Positions 35,769 through 45,590 of a stretch of 64,000 nt of DNA are shown here, piece after piece. Within the stretch, counting starts at the first letter, position 1. Each line of letters begins with the position of its first letter. The position numbers and the translations under genes were made by a program. The notes below the pieces were generated by a model, which worked only from the letters and a program-made list of their open reading frames with translations, was not told where the DNA came from and did not search any database. The DNA comes from Sporolactobacillus sp. THM19-2 (lineage in GTDB: Bacteria; Bacillota; Bacilli; Bacillales; Sporolactobacillaceae). The stretch lies in NCBI RefSeq assembly GCF_004153195.1, contig NZ_SEMC01000005.1:124001-188000 (forward strand), read 5' to 3'.

Positions 35769-36590
35769 ATGTTATTACGTTCATTAGGATCAGGTGTTTC
35801 AGGATTGAAAAATTTTCAGACGGCACTTGATGTGATTGGCAACAACATTTCAAATGTCAGTACAGCCGGGTTTAAAAAAGGTCGTGTAAATTTTCAGGAT
35901 CTGTTCAGTGAACAAACGAAAGGTGCTTCTGCAATTGGTGGCAATGCCTCTTCCGTCAACGCCGTCCAGGTTGGGCTCGGCTCACAGGCCAGTTCAATTG
36001 ACAATATTGTGACAGACGGTACGGTCAATCCAACGGGTAATCCTTATGATCTGGCCATTCATGGTGAAGGTTATTTTCTGGTTCAGGATGAAGATGGGAA
36101 CAGTTATTACACAAGGGCAGGAGACTTTAAACTGAATGTTAATGGGGAACTTGTTAATTCTCAGGGTATGCATGTCAGGGTTATTCAGGGTGGACAGAAC
36201 CCCAATGGAAATATCGATTTGACTGGTTACACTGAATTTTCGGTTGCTGCCGATGGCACGGTCAGTGCGGTAGGCCCGGGGCCAAACGGGACTGGAGATC
36301 AGAACACAGTACAAAATATCGGGAGAATCGCAATCGGTACCTTTTCGAATCCTGCCGGTCTTGAAAAAGTCGGTGACTCGTTATTCAGAGAGACAACGGC
36401 ATCGGGTCCTGCCAATTATGGAACGGAAGCTCAGGGCACCATCCAGCAAGGGGCCCTGGAAGGTTCCAATGTCGATCTGACAAACGAAATGACCGGACTG
36501 ATTGAAGCACAGCGGGCGTATCAGGCCAATGCCCGTACGATTACGACGGCTGATCAGATTCTTCAGGAACTGGTTCAGCTGAAGAGATAA
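35769..36590 (+). CDS. flgE: Flagellar hook protein FlgE (FlgG-like short form)
   Basis: 273 residues. N-terminal axial motif LDVIGNNISNVSTAGFKKGR, the FlgE/F/G core (YDLAIHGEGYFLVQDEDG, YTRAGDFKLNVNGELVNSQG) and C-terminal GALEGSNVDLTNEMTGLIEA followed by QRAYQANARTITTADQIL. By length it resembles distal rod FlgG, but the Bacillus hook protein has this short form and this operon position. ATG 35769 follows a strong AAAAAGGAGGAAA. The 75-base gap before it holds no hairpin I can support. Confidence 0.92.
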   Translation: MLLRSLGSGVSGLKNFQTALDVIGNNISNVSTAGFKKGRVNFQDLFSEQTKGASAIGGNASSVNAVQVGLGSQASSIDNIVTDGTVNPTGNPYDLAIHGEGYFLVQDEDGNSYYTRAGDFKLNVNGELVNSQGMHVRVIQGGQNPNGNIDLTGYTEFSVAADGTVSAVGPGPNGTGDQNTVQNIGRIAIGTFSNPAGLEKVGDSLFRETTASGPANYGTEAQGTIQQGALEGSNVDLTNEMTGLIEAQRAYQANARTITTADQILQELVQLKR

Positions 36591-36652
36591 TGTAAGGACA
36601 GGATCTGTCAGGAAACATTTCTGAACGGGCATGCGGGTGGGTGAACGATCGA

Positions 36653-36889
36653 ATGATCCATTTAACGAAATTTAACGGACAGACTTTTATCTTAAATGCT
36701 TTTCTTATTGAACAGATAGAATCATTGCCTGACACAACAATCACATTAACTTCCGGGAAAAAACTTGTGGTCAGGGAAGGGGCGGAAGAAGTCAGCAGAA
36801 AAGTCACTCTTTTCCTGAAACAGATGTCCTGGTTGCAGGCTGTGCACGCGGAAGAAGGTGTACTTAAATGTTCAAAAGCAAAGGAATGA
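36653..36889 (+). CDS. swrD: SwrD (FlbD-family) swarming/motor-power protein
   Basis: 78 residues, no membrane segment. It reads MIHLTKFNGQTFILNAFLIE with IESLPDTTITLTSGKKLVVRE (the FlbD core, in parts). In B. subtilis SwrD increases motor power for swarming. The frame is open from GTG 36641, but ATG 36653 starts the conserved N-terminus after GGGTGGGTGA. Its last 22 bases overlap fliL. Confidence 0.93.
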   Translation: MIHLTKFNGQTFILNAFLIEQIESLPDTTITLTSGKKLVVREGAEEVSRKVTLFLKQMSWLQAVHAEEGVLKCSKAKE

Positions 36890-37302
36890 ACATCCTGTTT
36901 ATTATTATGTTGCTTGTCATTGTTTCTACTGCGACGATATTTTTCATTATGTCGAATCAGGCAGGGGCCCGGCAGGATGTGGTCAACCCCGATATCAATC
37001 AGATTGTTAAGAATCTGACGGTGGAGACAGGTGAGGTGACAACGAATCTAAAAGATGATCACTTCATTAAAGTAAATTTTAATATCCAGGTATCGAATAA
37101 AGAGGCAAAAGATGAACTGACAAAGCGGCTATTTCAGGTCAAGAACGCCGTGATTTATATCCTGTCAGGAATGACTCCAAATGATCTTGAGGATCAGAAG
37201 GGCATTGCGAACCTCGAAAAGTTAATTCAGTCCCGTGTGAATGACTTTTTACAGAATGGTCACGTGACTCATGTCTATACGACTGAAAAAATTGTCCAGT
37301 AA
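36868..37302 (+). CDS. fliL: Flagellar basal-body-associated protein FliL
   Basis: 144 residues. One N-terminal membrane helix (about 7-28, MNILFIIMLLVIVSTATIFF) and an extracytoplasmic stomatin/SPFH-like domain. FliL surrounds stator units and supports torque. ATG 36868 has AAGGTG 8 bases upstream; ATG 36886 is an alternative. Overlap with swrD suggests coupled translation. Confidence 0.93.
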   Translation: MFKSKGMNILFIIMLLVIVSTATIFFIMSNQAGARQDVVNPDINQIVKNLTVETGEVTTNLKDDHFIKVNFNIQVSNKEAKDELTKRLFQVKNAVIYILSGMTPNDLEDQKGIANLEKLIQSRVNDFLQNGHVTHVYTTEKIVQ

Positions 37303-37335
37303 GCCGTTTCTATTGGTTGAAGTAAGGTGATGAAC

Positions 37336-38334
37336 TTGGCAGATATATTGTCCCAATCTGAAATTGATGCACTGCTTTCAGCACTGTCCACAGGCGAAAT
37401 GAGTGCGGATGAATTAAAAAAGGAAGAGAGTCAGCCCAAAATCAGAGTATATGATTTTAAACGGGCCTTACGTTTTTCCAAAGACCAGATTCGCAGTCTG
37501 ACCAGAATCCATGAGAATTATGCAAGATTACTGACTTCCTTTTTTTCTGCACAGCTCAGGACATATGTTCAGATATCGGTTGCGTCGGTTGATCAGCTTC
37601 CTTATGAGGAGTTTATCCGTTCTATACCGTCTATGACGGTACTGAATATACTTGAAGCACCTCCACTGGAAGGTCATCTGATCGTGGAGATCAATCCGAA
37701 TATTGCTTATGCGATGCTGGACCGGTTGCTTGGCGGTGCAGGACGAAGTATGAATAAAATTGAAAATCTGACAGAAATTGAAACGGATTTGATGAGGAAT
37801 TTATTTAAAAAGGCACTGACGTCATTTAAAGAGGCCTGGTCCTCGGTTGATCCGAACATGCAGCCCAATTATCTGGAACTCGAGACAAATCCTCAGTTTC
37901 TGCAGCTTGTTTCACCTAATGAAACGGTCATTGTTATTTCACTTTCAGCCGTTATCGGAAAATCAAGCGGGATGATTAATATTTGCCTGCCACATGTCGT
38001 GCTTGAACCCGTTCTTCCAAAATTATCCATGCATTACTGGATGAATGAGAAAAAGAATGAGGTATCAGAGGAGGAAGTCAGAGCCCTGCGCAACCGTGTG
38101 GAACATTCTCCGCTGGAAGTCAGTGTGTTACTTGGGAAATCACAGATCACATTAGATGAACTGATGCATCTTGAAAATGGTGACGTCATCAGACTGGATG
38201 CTGCGACCAGCCGGCCTGTTCGCGTTGATATCAGCGGTGTGCCCAAATTTTATGCTCAGCCGGGCACGAAAAACAAGAAAATGGCTGTACAAATTATAAA
38301 AAAAATAGAAGAGGGGGATAAAGGCGATGAGTGA
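37336..38334 (+). CDS. fliM: Flagellar motor switch protein FliM
   Basis: C-ring switch protein that binds CheY-P. 332 residues. The N-terminal CheY-binding peptide is LSQSEIDALLSAL. A CheC-like middle domain contains FSKDQIRSLTRIHENYARLL and NPNIAYAMLDRLLGG, and a C-terminal SpoA domain has VLLGKSQITLDELMHLENGD. The TTG at 37336 is preferred because AAGGTGA (37324-37330) precedes it by about 5 bases and overlaps the earlier ATG 37330. Overlaps fliY by 8 bases. Confidence 0.95.
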   Translation: MADILSQSEIDALLSALSTGEMSADELKKEESQPKIRVYDFKRALRFSKDQIRSLTRIHENYARLLTSFFSAQLRTYVQISVASVDQLPYEEFIRSIPSMTVLNILEAPPLEGHLIVEINPNIAYAMLDRLLGGAGRSMNKIENLTEIETDLMRNLFKKALTSFKEAWSSVDPNMQPNYLELETNPQFLQLVSPNETVIVISLSAVIGKSSGMINICLPHVVLEPVLPKLSMHYWMNEKKNEVSEEEVRALRNRVEHSPLEVSVLLGKSQITLDELMHLENGDVIRLDAATSRPVRVDISGVPKFYAQPGTKNKKMAVQIIKKIEEGDKGDE

Positions 38335-39529
38335 TGGTGATGGACAGCTTTCACAGGAAGAAATTGATGCCCTGATTGGAAAAAGTCAGTCTGCATCAGA
38401 ATCTGAAAAGCATACTGACGGCAGGCTTCATTATTCAAAGAAAGACGATATGTCGGAGCTTGAAGAAGATGTGCTGGGCGAAATAGGCAATATTTCTTTC
38501 GGCAGCGCAGCCACAGCTTTATCAACCATTCTGAATCAAAAAGTTGAGATTACGACCCCGGAAGTCCGTGTGGTTAACAGAAATAACCTGGCAAACGAGT
38601 TTCCTGTACCACACGTGTCCGTTCTGGTCAATTATACAAAAGGATTTCAGGGATCCTGCCTGCTTGTCATTAAGACGAGTGACGCCAGTGTCATTGCTAA
38701 TCTGATGATGGGCGGGGATGGGAAAAATCCCGGTACCCGGATCAGTGACATGGAAATGAGTGCGGTTCAGGAAGCCATGAATCAAATGATGGGGTCTTCT
38801 TCAACTGCGATGTCAACTGTTTTCAACAGAAGGATTGACATTTCTCCGCCGGAATTGACTCTGATGGATGTGAAAACAAAACAGGGTATTGAATTTATCC
38901 CTAAAGATGAAGTGATGTTTGAAATTTCTTTTAAACTGACAATCGGCAATTTAGTAGATTCACATATCATGCAGCTGGTTCCTGTTCAATTTGGAAAACA
39001 TCTGGTCAGTGTATTGATTGATGAGGACAGTAAGCCGGAGACAGACCAGCCGGTTGAGCAACAAAGTCAATCTGCACATCATCCGGCGGCCGAATTGCAG
39101 AAAACACCAGATAAAGAAAAAGTGACTGATTCTTCCCGACAGGAAACGAATCATGCACCATCAATGAAAAATGAGAGTAAGGAATCAAAGCATGTTATCG
39201 CTCAGGCCGATGTTCATCCTGCAGCGTTCAGTGAATTAGACGACAACTCAAAAGATGCTGCAAGAAATAAACCACGTAATTTGAACTTATTGATGGATAT
39301 TCCGCTGGACGTCAGTGTGGAACTTGGGCGCACTCAGAAAACTGTTAAGGAAGTTCTCGAACTTGGACCAGGATCTGTTATTGAGCTGGATAAACTGGCG
39401 GGTGAAGCCATTGATATTCTTGTTAATCAAAAACATATTGCCAGGGGTGAGGTTGTCGTTGTGGATGAAAACTTCGGCATTCGAATTACTGAAATCCTGG
39501 ATCATTATGAGCGTATCAAGAACATGTAA
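38327..39529 (+). CDS. fliY: Flagellar motor switch phosphatase FliY
   Basis: Gram-positive C-ring protein combining FliN function with CheY-P dephosphorylation. 400 residues. N-terminal FliM-like peptide LSQEEIDALIGKSQ. The CheC-type domain has two phosphatase centres of the E-x2-N type, LGEIGNISFG and VQEAMNQMMG, both intact. A low-complexity linker (about 230-315) precedes the C-terminal SpoA/FliN domain (VELGRTQKTVKEVLELGPGS). It is longer than B. subtilis FliY mainly in the linker. Confidence 0.96.
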   Translation: MSDGDGQLSQEEIDALIGKSQSASESEKHTDGRLHYSKKDDMSELEEDVLGEIGNISFGSAATALSTILNQKVEITTPEVRVVNRNNLANEFPVPHVSVLVNYTKGFQGSCLLVIKTSDASVIANLMMGGDGKNPGTRISDMEMSAVQEAMNQMMGSSSTAMSTVFNRRIDISPPELTLMDVKTKQGIEFIPKDEVMFEISFKLTIGNLVDSHIMQLVPVQFGKHLVSVLIDEDSKPETDQPVEQQSQSAHHPAAELQKTPDKEKVTDSSRQETNHAPSMKNESKESKHVIAQADVHPAAFSELDDNSKDAARNKPRNLNLLMDIPLDVSVELGRTQKTVKEVLELGPGSVIELDKLAGEAIDILVNQKHIARGEVVVVDENFGIRITEILDHYERIKNM

Positions 39530-39596
39530 CAGCAAAGAGAATGGTCCGGATGAGATCAACTTTTTCATGAAATCTGTTTAAATTGGAGGGATTCAA

Positions 39597-39959
39597 ATGG
39601 CAGGGAGAATTCTAATTGTGGATGATGCGGCATTCATGAGGATGATGCTGAAGGATATTCTGGTGAAGAATGGCTACGAAGTCGTGGGGGAAGCAGCAAA
39701 TGGGAACGAGGCCATTGTTAAATATGATGAATTGAAACCCGATCTGGTCACACTTGATATCACGATGCCGGAAATGGACGGGATTCAGGCATTGAAAAAG
39801 ATCAGGGAACAGGATCCGGGATGTAAAGTGATTATGTGCTCGGCAATGGGCCAGCAGTCTATGGTGATTGATGCCATACAGGCAGGGGCGAAAGATTTTA
39901 TTGTTAAGCCCTTTCAGCCGGACCGTGTCATTGAGGCCATAAAAAAAACCCTTGGATAA
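39597..39959 (+). CDS. cheY: Chemotaxis response regulator CheY
   Basis: 120 residues, single receiver domain. Acidic pair Asp9/Asp10 (IVDDAAF), phosphoacceptor Asp54 in TLDITMPEMDG, switch Ser in MCSAMG, and Lys in FIVKPFQP. It binds FliM when phosphorylated by CheA and is reset by FliY and CheC. ATG 39597 follows GGAGGGA. Its canonical DxxMPxMDG is a useful contrast to the altered CheB of this window. Confidence 0.98.
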   Translation: MAGRILIVDDAAFMRMMLKDILVKNGYEVVGEAANGNEAIVKYDELKPDLVTLDITMPEMDGIQALKKIREQDPGCKVIMCSAMGQQSMVIDAIQAGAKDFIVKPFQPDRVIEAIKKTLG

Positions 39960-39980
39960 TTTTGAGAGAAGGGCCGTACC

Positions 39981-40658
39981 ATGTTTGGATTAAAAAAGCT
40001 GATCTCCATTCTGACTGTTATTTTTCTGTTACTTTCGTCAGTCACGCCTGCTCTGGCTGAAGGCTCTGGCGCAGGCACAGTTCAGGATATGTTCGAAAAT
40101 AAGCAAATTCAGCAAAAGAAGCAGGAAGCCCCTTCCGGAAATAAAACGGATCCATCTCAATCAGAGCAGGTCTCTTATGGAAATACGAACTTGTTTCTGG
40201 CCTTTGTGAAACTGATTTTCGCGTTACTGCTTGTTCTTGCCCTTATCTATATTTTATATCGATTTGCCGCGAAAAGAACTGGAAGTCTGAGAAATGGAGG
40301 TCAGCTGAAAAATTTAGGGGGTGTATCGGTTGGAACAAACCGCTCTGTCCAGCTGATTAAAATCGGGAACGAGATCATGGTGCTGGGTGTTGGGGACACA
40401 GTCAGACTCCTGAAAGAAATTACAGATCCAAAAACCGTTTCAGAATTGACTGAACCGGACCCAATTCAGGATCGGTTCGGGGAGCATGTACTTAAAGCAT
40501 TGCATCATACCATGCGGAAACCTGAGGATACAACGGACGGAGATCAGGGAAAAGTCTGGAGAGGGCATCTGACGGAGTTGATCAGCGGGCTAGACAGGAA
40601 CAGGCATGAACGGACAGAAAAACTGAAAAGCATCTTCGGAAGGGAGCGGCAGGAATGA
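39981..40658 (+). CDS. fliZ: Flagellar biosynthesis protein FliO/FliZ
   Basis: 225 residues. Predicted signal peptide (1-27, ending TPALAEG), a short Gln/Lys-rich extracytoplasmic stretch, a membrane helix at about 71-93 (AFVKLIFALLLVLALIYILY) and a cytoplasmic domain with LGGVSVGTNRSVQLIKIGNE typical of FliO. Assists FliP ring assembly in the export gate. Named fliZ in Bacillus. Overlaps fliP by 4 bases. Confidence 0.92.
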   Translation: MFGLKKLISILTVIFLLLSSVTPALAEGSGAGTVQDMFENKQIQQKKQEAPSGNKTDPSQSEQVSYGNTNLFLAFVKLIFALLLVLALIYILYRFAAKRTGSLRNGGQLKNLGGVSVGTNRSVQLIKIGNEIMVLGVGDTVRLLKEITDPKTVSELTEPDPIQDRFGEHVLKALHHTMRKPEDTTDGDQGKVWRGHLTELISGLDRNRHERTEKLKSIFGRERQE

Positions 40659-41329
40659 ACGGTATACCGGGTATACCCACAGATTTTTTTACAAGTCAGC
40701 CGCAGGACGTTGCGATGACTTTACAACTTCTGCTCATTTTGACGATTCTTTCGCTTGCTCCGGCGATTTTAATTCTTATGACATCTTTTACACGGATTAT
40801 TATCGTTCTTTCATTTGTCCGGACTTCTCTGTCTACGCAGCAGATGCCGCCCAACCAGGTCCTGATCGGACTTGCCCTTTTTCTCACCTTTTTTATCATG
40901 GCTCCTGTTTATGGACAGATCAATACACAGGCGCTTCAACCCTACATACGAGGCGACATTAACCAGAATCAGGCGGTTTCAAGGGCAGAGGATCCATTAA
41001 AAACGTTTATGGCAAAAGAGACGCGGCAAAAAGATTTAGACCTTTTTATGAAGTACGGAAAATATAAGATGCCGGACAGGATACAGGATCTTCCCATGAC
41101 GGCACTGGTTCCGGCATTTACAATCAGTGAACTCAAAACCGCTTTTCAGATGGGTTTTATGATCTTTATTCCCTTTCTGGTTATCGACATGGTTGTGGCC
41201 AGCATTTTGATGGCCATGGGGATGATGATGCTGCCTCCGGTGATGATTTCGCTTCCTTTTAAAATTCTGCTGTTTATCATGGTTGATGGATGGTACCTGA
41301 TTGTGGAGTCCTTATTAAAGAGTTTTTGA
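40655..41329 (+). CDS. fliP: Flagellar export gate protein FliP
   Basis: 224 residues, polytopic membrane protein; five copies form the core channel with FliQ and FliR. Signature stretches: SFTRIIIVLSFVRTSLSTQQ, MPPNQVLIGLALFLTFFIM, and near the C-terminus MGMMMLPPVMISLPFKILLF. ATG 40655 overlaps the fliZ stop. Confidence 0.97.
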   Translation: MNGIPGIPTDFFTSQPQDVAMTLQLLLILTILSLAPAILILMTSFTRIIIVLSFVRTSLSTQQMPPNQVLIGLALFLTFFIMAPVYGQINTQALQPYIRGDINQNQAVSRAEDPLKTFMAKETRQKDLDLFMKYGKYKMPDRIQDLPMTALVPAFTISELKTAFQMGFMIFIPFLVIDMVVASILMAMGMMMLPPVMISLPFKILLFIMVDGWYLIVESLLKSF

Positions 41330-41374
41330 ATAGGGTCTATTCAAGGGGATTGATCTGGTAAGGAGGAAGGACAT

Positions 41375-41644
41375 TTGAGTTCTGAAATGGTTTTGTCTTT
41401 AGCTGAACAGGCCGTGATGACCATATTATATGTTTGTGGTCCACTGATGATTATTGGACTTGTTGTCGGATTGATCGTTAGTATCATCCAGGCTGCCACA
41501 CAGATACAGGAACAGACACTCGCTTTTATTCCCAAAATAGTAGCCATGCTTTTCGGATTAATTCTGTTTGGTCCCTGGATGCTTTCAAAAATGCTGACTT
41601 TTACGGAGAATTTATTAGCTAATCTTCCGAATTTCATCAGATAA
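41375..41644 (+). CDS. fliQ: Flagellar export gate protein FliQ
   Basis: 89 residues, two membrane helices (LMIIGLVVGLIVSIIQAATQ is the first with its motif; the second is about 50-75). Part of the FliP5Q4R1 channel. The start is TTG 41375, 8 bases after AGGAGG (41361-41366). Confidence 0.96.
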   Translation: MSSEMVLSLAEQAVMTILYVCGPLMIIGLVVGLIVSIIQAATQIQEQTLAFIPKIVAMLFGLILFGPWMLSKMLTFTENLLANLPNFIR

Positions 41645-41664
41645 AAAAAGGATAACAATATAAC

Positions 41665-42441
41665 GTGTCACTATTAAATGCGCTTCCTTTATTTTTATTA
41701 ATATTTGTCAGGATCTCCAGCTTTCTGGTAACCATGCCGATCTTCTCCTATCGGACGATTCCTGCGAGAGTGAAAATCGGCCTTGCAGCTGTTCTGTCTG
41801 TACTGGTCGATATGACCCTTTTTCAAAATCAGAGTGTTCCGCTGGATGGCGAATTTATCCTTCTGATTGTAAAAGAGGTTCTGGTTGGCGTATCTATGGG
41901 TTTTATTGCCGGTATTCTGACGTATGCCGTGCAGCTGGCCGGATCATTTATCGACCTCCAGATGGGCTTTGCCATAGCGAATATTATCAGCCCGGAAAAT
42001 GGTACGGCCACCCCATTAACCGGTCAATTGCTTTATGTCTTTCAGCTCCTGTTTTTTCTGGGAATCAATGCGCACCATATGCTTCTCAATGGTTTGATGT
42101 ACAGCTTCAAACTGGTCCCTGTCAGTGAGATGAATATACATTTGATCGAGGGAAGTACGGCAGAGTTCGTGACCCGGGTGACTGCCCGGATGTTTGTACT
42201 TGCTTTTCAACTGTCTATGCCGATTGTCGGGTGTCTGTTTCTTGTGGACGTTGCCATTGGGCTCATAGCAAGAACCGTCCAGCAGGTGAACGTTTTCGTA
42301 GTCGGTCTGCCTTTGAAAATTATCGTCGGATTTCTGATCATGCTGATTGTCTTCCCTGCTTTTATCGGGCTTTTCAGCACAATTTTTGAATCTATGACTG
42401 AGATACTGAGCACATATATGAATATCCTCGGGAGTTCATAA
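41665..42441 (+). CDS. fliR: Flagellar export gate protein FliR
   Basis: 258 residues, about six membrane helices. Conserved pieces: SFLVTMPIFSYRTIPARVKI, then QLAGSFIDLQMGFAIANIIS and FVVGLPLKIIVGFLIML. GTG 41665 has only a distant AAAAGG (41645-41650), so initiation may be modest or coupled to fliQ. Confidence 0.96.
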   Translation: MSLLNALPLFLLIFVRISSFLVTMPIFSYRTIPARVKIGLAAVLSVLVDMTLFQNQSVPLDGEFILLIVKEVLVGVSMGFIAGILTYAVQLAGSFIDLQMGFAIANIISPENGTATPLTGQLLYVFQLLFFLGINAHHMLLNGLMYSFKLVPVSEMNIHLIEGSTAEFVTRVTARMFVLAFQLSMPIVGCLFLVDVAIGLIARTVQQVNVFVVGLPLKIIVGFLIMLIVFPAFIGLFSTIFESMTEILSTYMNILGSS

Positions 42442-42442
42442 A

Positions 42443-43531
42443 ATGAATGTTATCCATTATCACGTTGACCTGCAGTTTTTTGCAGGAGAAAAGACAGAAC
42501 CTGCAACGCCTCATAAACGTGAGGAAGGCAGAAAAAAAGGAGAGGTATTCAAGAGTGCAGATCTGAGTACGGCGATCAGTCTGCTGGCTCTGTTTATCTA
42601 TTTCCGGGTAGCAGGCGGAGCGATCGGTAAACACCTCATGGCCGTGATGTCCGGCACTTATCAGCATCATCTGAGTATTGTGCTTAATACGGAGAATGTG
42701 CAGAAACTGTTTACTGAACTGACTTTTGAAAGTCTGAAAGTCCTTCTGCCGCTCCTGATCGTTGCACTGCTGGTCGGGACAGGCGGACAGTTGTTTCAGG
42801 TGGGCTTCCTGTTTCATCCTGAACTGATTCGTTTTAGACCCGAACGGATCAGCATCCTGAAAGGTTTGAAACGTATCTATTCGTTACGGGCAGTCGTCGA
42901 ACTGCTGAAGTCCATTCTGAAGATTATTTTGATCGGTTTATCGGCCTTCACTGTTATCTGGCTTAATATTCAATGGATTATACGGTCGGCTCAAATGCCA
43001 CTGACCGACGGGCTGAAAACGATGACGAAAATTGTCCTTGATATGGGCATGGCTGCATCATTAACCCTGATTGTGCTATCGTTGTTTGATTATTTATACC
43101 AGAGATACGATTATGAGAAAAACATGCGGATGTCCAAACAGGATATCAAGGATGAATTTAAAAATATGGAAGGCGATCCGCAGATTAAATCAAGAATCAG
43201 AGAGAGGCAAAAACAAATGGCTGCGCGTCGTATGATGCAGAAACTTCCTGAGGCGGATGTGGTCATTACAAATCCAACCCATTTTGCTGTTGCTCTGGAA
43301 TATAAAGCTGAGACGATGGATGCCCCCCGAGTCATTGCAAAAGGGGCGGATAGAGTCGCCTTCAGGATAAAAGAAGTAGCCAGGGCCCACCATATCGTCA
43401 TTGTCGAACGCAAACCGCTGGCCCGTGCTTTATATTTTCAGCTTGATATCGGCGACAGTATTCCTCAGGATTTTTTCAAGGCAGTTGCTGAAATTCTCGC
43501 CTATGTGTATCGACTTAAAAGAAAGGGATAA
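42443..43531 (+). CDS. flhB: Flagellar export switch protein FlhB
   Basis: 362 residues. Cytoplasmic N-terminus with EPATPHKREEGRKKGEV, four membrane helices, and the cytoplasmic C-domain with the autocleavage site NPTH at about 277-280. Cleavage between Asn and Pro enables the switch from hook to filament export, triggered by FliK. The post-NPTH part is matched by the free-standing ylqH product of this window. ATG 42443 lies one base after the fliR stop. Confidence 0.97.
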   Translation: MNVIHYHVDLQFFAGEKTEPATPHKREEGRKKGEVFKSADLSTAISLLALFIYFRVAGGAIGKHLMAVMSGTYQHHLSIVLNTENVQKLFTELTFESLKVLLPLLIVALLVGTGGQLFQVGFLFHPELIRFRPERISILKGLKRIYSLRAVVELLKSILKIILIGLSAFTVIWLNIQWIIRSAQMPLTDGLKTMTKIVLDMGMAASLTLIVLSLFDYLYQRYDYEKNMRMSKQDIKDEFKNMEGDPQIKSRIRERQKQMAARRMMQKLPEADVVITNPTHFAVALEYKAETMDAPRVIAKGADRVAFRIKEVARAHHIVIVERKPLARALYFQLDIGDSIPQDFFKAVAEILAYVYRLKRKG

Positions 43532-43553
43532 TCACAGAAAGGAGGGTTAAGAG

Positions 43554-45590
43554 ATGGGAAAAAGAAGTGATTACATCGTTATGCTGGGTGTGATTCTGAT
43601 TGTTATGATGCTGATCATACCCCTTCCGCCGACCTTACTCAGTTTTTTAATTATATTAAACATCTCGCTTGCGCTCATCATTCTACTCATCACGCTTAAT
43701 GTCAACGAACCTCTTGAGTTTTCTGTTTTCCCATCTCTGCTTCTGATCATGACCCTGTTCCGGATCGGGCTGAATGTTTCGACAACGCGGCTCATACTGA
43801 CTGAAGGAGACGCCGGGCAGGTGATCGAGGCATTCGGGCAGTTCGTCGTATCAGGGAACGTGATTGTGGGTCTGGTTGTCTTTCTGATCCTGATCATTGT
43901 CCAGTTTATCGTGATTACAAAAGGTGCTGAACGTGTTGCAGAAGTGGCAGCCAGATTTACACTGGATGCGATGCCGGGAAAACAAATGAGCATTGATGCC
44001 GATATGAATGCCGGATTAATTGACGACAGAGAAGCAAAGAAAAGGCGTGAGAAGATTACCAGGGAAGCAGATTTTTATGGTGCCATGGATGGCGCCAGTA
44101 AATTTGTAAAAGGAGACGCCATTGCAAGTATCATCATTGTGGCAATCAACCTGCTGGTCGGCATGATTATTGGTGTTCTGCAACAGGGCATGTCCCTGCC
44201 TGATGCTGCACAGACATTCAGTCTGTTATCTGTCGGTGATGGTATCGTCAGCCAGATCCCGGCACTTCTGATCTCTACAGCGACCGGCATTGTTGTGACC
44301 CGGTCCTCTTCAGAGAAAAATATGGGAAGAGAAGTGTCAGACCAGCTGCTGGCATTCCCGGCCATGCTCATTGTTGCCGGTCTCGTGATCTTGACACTGG
44401 GGATGACGCCAATCGGCCTGATTTCGACGCTTCCTATCGCGCTGGTGCTCGTTATTGGAGGCTATCTGTTACGACGCAGCCGCAGCAGACCGGAGAAAGA
44501 TGCGGGTCAGGCCAAGGAAGAAAAGAACGAGGAAAAATTCAGGCAGCGTGAAAATGTAATGGATTTGCTTCAGGTGGATCCGGTTGAATTTGAATTTGGT
44601 TACGCTCTTGTCCCCATTGCCGACAGCAGCCAGGGCGGGGATTTGCTGGACCGGATTGTCATGATTCGGCGTCAGCTGGCTCTGGAATTAGGGATTATTC
44701 TACCTGTCGTCCGAGTCCGTGATAATATTCAGCTTAAACCAGACAGTTATCAGATCAAAATAAACGGAAGCGTAGTCGCAAAAGGGGAGCTGATGCTGGA
44801 TCATTATCTGGCGATGAGTCCCGGAGTTGAGGATGAATCAGTTAAGGGCATCGAGACCACTGAGCCGGCATTTGGGCTGAAAGCACTGTGGATCGATGAA
44901 AAAATGAAAGAACACGCCGAGATGGCCGGCTATACCGTTGTCGATCCGCCATCTGTCATATCCACTCACCTGACGGAAGTCTTCAAAAGACATGCCGGAG
45001 AACTGCTCGGCCGTGAAGAAACCAAACAATTGATCGATCATTTGAAAGAACATGCACCAGCCCTGGTAGAAGCCGTCACACCTGATCCGCTCAGTCTTGG
45101 TGATGTCCAGAAAGTACTGGTCAATCTGCTGAATGAGAAACTGTCCATCAGAAATCTGCCGGTTATTTTCGAAACCCTTGCAGATGATGCCCCCATGACA
45201 AAGGACACCGGTCTTCTGACGGAGTACGTCCGCCAGGCATTATCAAGACAGATAACCGATCAATTCGTCCATCAGGGTGAGCCATTGAAAGTACTGACTC
45301 TTTCCCCTGATCTGGAGAAAAAAATAATGGATTCCGTGCAGAAGACCGAGCATGGAAATTTTCTTGCCATGGACTCAGTTACCACAACCCAGGTGCTGAA
45401 AAATCTGTCTGAGTCTGTTCATATGTGGTCGGATATGGACAGTGATCCGATCATCCTTTGTTCTCCCATGGTCAGGATGTATGTCCATCAGCTTACTGAA
45501 CGTTATTTTCCAAATATACATATTCTGTCCTATAATGAATTGGAGACCAACGTGGAAGTCCAGAGTATTGGAGTGTTAAGTGCGGCATGA
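43554..45590 (+). CDS. flhA: Flagellar export protein FlhA
   Basis: 678 residues. Eight membrane helices in the first ~330 residues, including the FHIPEP signature region with FRIGLNVSTTRLIL and the loop VAARFTLDAMPGKQMSIDAD. The large cytoplasmic domain (about 350-678) forms the nonameric docking ring for chaperones and late substrates. It couples proton flux to export. Overlaps flhF by 4 bases. Confidence 0.98.
   Translation: MGKRSDYIVMLGVILIVMMLIIPLPPTLLSFLIILNISLALIILLITLNVNEPLEFSVFPSLLLIMTLFRIGLNVSTTRLILTEGDAGQVIEAFGQFVVSGNVIVGLVVFLILIIVQFIVITKGAERVAEVAARFTLDAMPGKQMSIDADMNAGLIDDREAKKRREKITREADFYGAMDGASKFVKGDAIASIIIVAINLLVGMIIGVLQQGMSLPDAAQTFSLLSVGDGIVSQIPALLISTATGIVVTRSSSEKNMGREVSDQLLAFPAMLIVAGLVILTLGMTPIGLISTLPIALVLVIGGYLLRRSRSRPEKDAGQAKEEKNEEKFRQRENVMDLLQVDPVEFEFGYALVPIADSSQGGDLLDRIVMIRRQLALELGIILPVVRVRDNIQLKPDSYQIKINGSVVAKGELMLDHYLAMSPGVEDESVKGIETTEPAFGLKALWIDEKMKEHAEMAGYTVVDPPSVISTHLTEVFKRHAGELLGREETKQLIDHLKEHAPALVEAVTPDPLSLGDVQKVLVNLLNEKLSIRNLPVIFETLADDAPMTKDTGLLTEYVRQALSRQITDQFVHQGEPLKVLTLSPDLEKKIMDSVQKTEHGNFLAMDSVTTTQVLKNLSESVHMWSDMDSDPIILCSPMVRMYVHQLTERYFPNIHILSYNELETNVEVQSIGVLSAA

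Noticed and set aside
43998-44005. Perfect SigD-type -10 GCCGATAT inside flhA, with AAAA 15 bases upstream
   Set aside because: It is coding (Ala-Asp-Met) and the -35 is not TAAA. A similar chance match (GAAA-15-GCCGATAT) occurs at 8705 in ffh, so it carries little weight.
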